In this document: one piece after another, positions 63,656-64,000 of the stretch
Layout: every line of letters starts with the position of its first letter
Numbering within the stretch: the first letter of the stretch is position 1
Source: Acidobacteriota bacterium
GTDB lineage: Bacteria > Acidobacteriota > Terriglobia > UBA7540
Length of the DNA: 64,000 bases
Reading direction: 5' to 3'
NCBI GenBank assembly: GCA_021838785.1
Contig: JAKCCV010000011.1
Coordinates: 1 to 64,000, forward strand
The notes under the pieces: generated by a model
What the model was told of the DNA's origin: nothing
Seen by the model: only the letters and a program-made list of their open reading frames with translations
The model's database searches: none
Made by a program: the position numbers and the translations under genes

Positions 63656-64000
63656 TTACATCCACCGCTCCTGATGCTCGTAGAAATCGGGAATGCGATG
63701 GGGATACTTCTGCTTGAAGGCGCAATAACGAGCCAGCGTGGCACGATAACGCCGGTCAGAGGTTGGAAGCTTTCGATGCGGCATGTGGATAAGCGCCTTT
63801 TCGACCTGCCACACATTGCGCTCGGAGAGCCTCCAATCACAACGAACCAGATCCCTGAGATCCGCCACCCCATAGCCGGTAATGCGTCCCTTGCCGTCCA
63901 CGTAGGGATCCACATAGCTATAGACCAAATTTCGCAGAGTCCGGAACACGGGTTTGCGACCGTGGAGGCCGAAGTCGCGCGACCTTGCCACCGACCCCCA
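63656..64000 (-). CDS. Protein of unknown function, open to the window edge
   Basis: The frame runs to the right edge; GTG 63991 is the last possible start inside the window but the true start may lie outside. The visible 111 residues are basic and Tyr-rich (LRNLVYSYVDPYVDGKGRITGYG, ATLARYCAFKQKYPHRIPDFYEH), without signal or membrane segment. I do not recognise a family. Confidence 0.5.
   Translation of the reverse strand, partial: WGSVARSRDFGLHGRKPVFRTLRNLVYSYVDPYVDGKGRITGYGVADLRDLVRCDWRLSERNVWQVEKALIHMPHRKLPTSDRRYRATLARYCAFKQKYPHRIPDFYEHQERWM

Noticed and set aside
1-64000. CRISPR array, rRNA operon or complete insertion sequence
   Set aside because: No regularly spaced direct repeats, no rRNA sequence and no transposase gene were seen.

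Overview
The window is 64 kb of GC-rich, gene-dense bacterial DNA from a diderm (lptD is present). The gene set suggests an Acidobacteriota-type organism: PD40/TolB-like propellers at the end of what may be a kinase, a cox cluster led by a cupredoxin-like lipoprotein, DUF4252 next to an ECF sigma factor, a VWA-type C-terminal remnant, UPF0182, and a giant BNR/choice-of-anchor protein. This assignment is an inference from gene content; no rRNA gene is present.

Layout. 1-1805: C-terminal part of a PD40 protein running in from the left edge. 2123-14185: a respiratory block on the + strand (cupredoxin-like lipoprotein, coxB, coxA, coxC, then ctaA, ctaB, DUF420, MOSC, CopD/HemJ-like and CDGSH proteins), interrupted by a phosphoketolase and acetate kinase pair. 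14644-17834: STAS protein, a secreted repeat protein and a Tat-exported Gfo/Idh/MocA oxidoreductase. 17852-24040: a defence island with a truncated RadA-like fragment, a type III Mod methyltransferase, a small membrane protein, an ORF6N protein and the Res helicase-nuclease, marked by a 60-bp direct repeat and a recurring palindrome. 24256-31892: redox and housekeeping genes, including two genes that read through an in-frame TGA at a redox-active position (a Sec-peroxiredoxin and a UxxC disulfide oxidoreductase), UPF0182, acylphosphatase, apt, and an ECF sigma/anti-sigma/DUF4252 operon. 31930-46209: dacB, hemB, lptD, an RDD protein, a large TPR protein, cysteine desulfurase, mnmA, HU and an M48 protease. 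46490-51259: a VWA-protein remnant and a 1400-residue secreted BNR protein. 51598-51672: a CAU tRNA. 51838-64000: GH38 mannosidase, a glycosyltransferase, two sigma-54 response regulators (one with its histidine kinase), an HNH nuclease, membrane and lipoproteins and small unknowns.

How it fits together. The cox/cta genes build and supply heme to an A-type heme-copper oxidase; Xfp and AckA together can turn sugar phosphates into acetate plus ATP. Cysteine desulfurase and MnmA form a sulfur relay to tRNA, and a desulfurase can also supply selenium in principle. The most notable signal is the pair of probable selenoproteins 5 kb apart, each with a SECIS-like hairpin just after the TGA. The second is the number of short palindromic (REP-like) elements, several of them lying in frame inside genes.
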